From positions 1-7,114 of the forward strand of contig JAAYHA010000163.1 of assembly GCA_012727545.1 (NCBI GenBank): DNA of 7,114 nucleotides, in the 5' to 3' direction. Source of the stretch: Synergistaceae bacterium. Lineage in GTDB: Bacteria; Synergistota; Synergistia; Synergistales; Synergistaceae. How positions within the stretch are numbered: position 1 is the first letter of the stretch; every line of letters begins with the position of its first letter. The notes under the pieces were generated by a model. It was not told where the DNA came from, made no database searches, and saw only the letters and a program-made list of their open reading frames with translations. Below are positions 7,014-7,114 of this stretch, one piece after another. Made by a program: the position numbers and the translations under genes.

Positions 7014-7023
7014 AAGGAGGTGA
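7014..7023 (+). promoter_or_regulatory. Perfect Shine-Dalgarno site of rpsT
   Basis: AAGGAGGTGA is fully complementary to the 3' end of 16S rRNA, and its GGAGG core lies 8 nt before the TTG at 7029. It supports the TTG as the real start despite the weak codon. Confidence 0.85.
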
Positions 7024-7028
7024 CGGCA

Positions 7029-7114
7029 TTGCCAAATAAGAAATCAGCGAAAAAACGAGTTCTGGTCACTGAAAGAAACCGCATTTACAACCGCTTCTGG
7101 AAAACCCGCTGCAA
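7029..7114 (+). CDS. rpsT: 30S ribosomal protein bS20, N-terminal part cut by window edge
   Basis: The first 28 codons and two further bases of the bS20 gene are present. The start PNKKSAKKRV, followed by TERNRIYNR, matches the conserved N terminus of bS20, a primary 16S rRNA-binding protein of the small subunit (full length usually 85-95 residues). The start is TTG, backed by a perfect ribosome site. A TTG start is known in E. coli rpsT, where it takes part in autoregulation by S20; whether that holds here is inference. The gene is divergent from rpmH, with 225 nt between the two start codons. The identification rests on about a third of the protein. Confidence 0.88.
   Translation, partial: MPNKKSAKKRVLVTERNRIYNRFWKTRC

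Noticed and set aside
6804..7028. Possible oriC in the A/T-rich gap between rpmH and rpsT
   Set aside because: The stretch is A/T rich and lies beside rpmH, but no TTATCCACA-type DnaA boxes, no repeated 9-mers and no dnaA gene are seen. Divergent promoters explain it.

Overview
This is bacterial chromosomal DNA made of ordinary, mostly intact genes. It holds a housekeeping cluster on the minus strand, rpmH-rnpA-yidD-yidC-jag (about 6803 down to 4406), the start of rpsT (bS20) running the other way at the right edge, and two envelope or signalling genes on the left. Those two are a DegP/HtrA-type serine protease (minus strand, cut by the left edge) and a membrane-bound c-di-GMP phosphodiesterase with sensor, PAS-like, degenerate GGDEF and EAL regions (plus strand). 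No mobile element, CRISPR array, tRNA, rRNA or phage gene is visible.

The organism cannot be fixed from this window. The YidC has no large N-terminal periplasmic domain, unlike proteobacterial YidC. Non-ATG starts are frequent, AGG/AGA arginine and ATA isoleucine codons are common, and base composition is moderate. The mix of a Firmicutes-like short YidC plus Jag with an HtrA/EAL envelope and signalling set would fit Synergistota or a related deep-branching or Firmicutes-like group. This is a low-confidence guess.

Layout. 1-1453: htrA, minus, 3' end missing. 1454-1671: divergent intergenic region with a good candidate promoter for the plus-strand gene. 1672-4308: EAL phosphodiesterase. 4309-4405: convergent intergenic region with a strong bidirectional terminator and a second hairpin at the end of jag. 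4406-6803: the jag, yidC, yidD, rnpA, rpmH cluster, read right to left, with gaps of at most 36 nt and two overlapping junctions. 6804-7028: divergent promoter region. 7029-7114: first 28 codons of rpsT, with a perfect Shine-Dalgarno sequence and a TTG start.

How the genes work together. rpmH (ribosomal protein bL34), rnpA (protein part of RNase P), yidD (membrane-protein insertion factor), yidC (insertase) and jag (KH/R3H RNA-binding protein) form the conserved translation, RNA-processing and membrane-insertion block that is often found beside dnaA/oriC. Here rpsT, not dnaA, lies upstream of rpmH, no DnaA-box cluster is visible, and jag is followed by a terminator instead of trmE. The phosphodiesterase and protease are probably separate transcription units. 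I found no convincing new system. The most notable points are the strongly acidic YidC tail, the altered RNR motif of RnpA, the run of non-ATG starts and the block's position away from dnaA.
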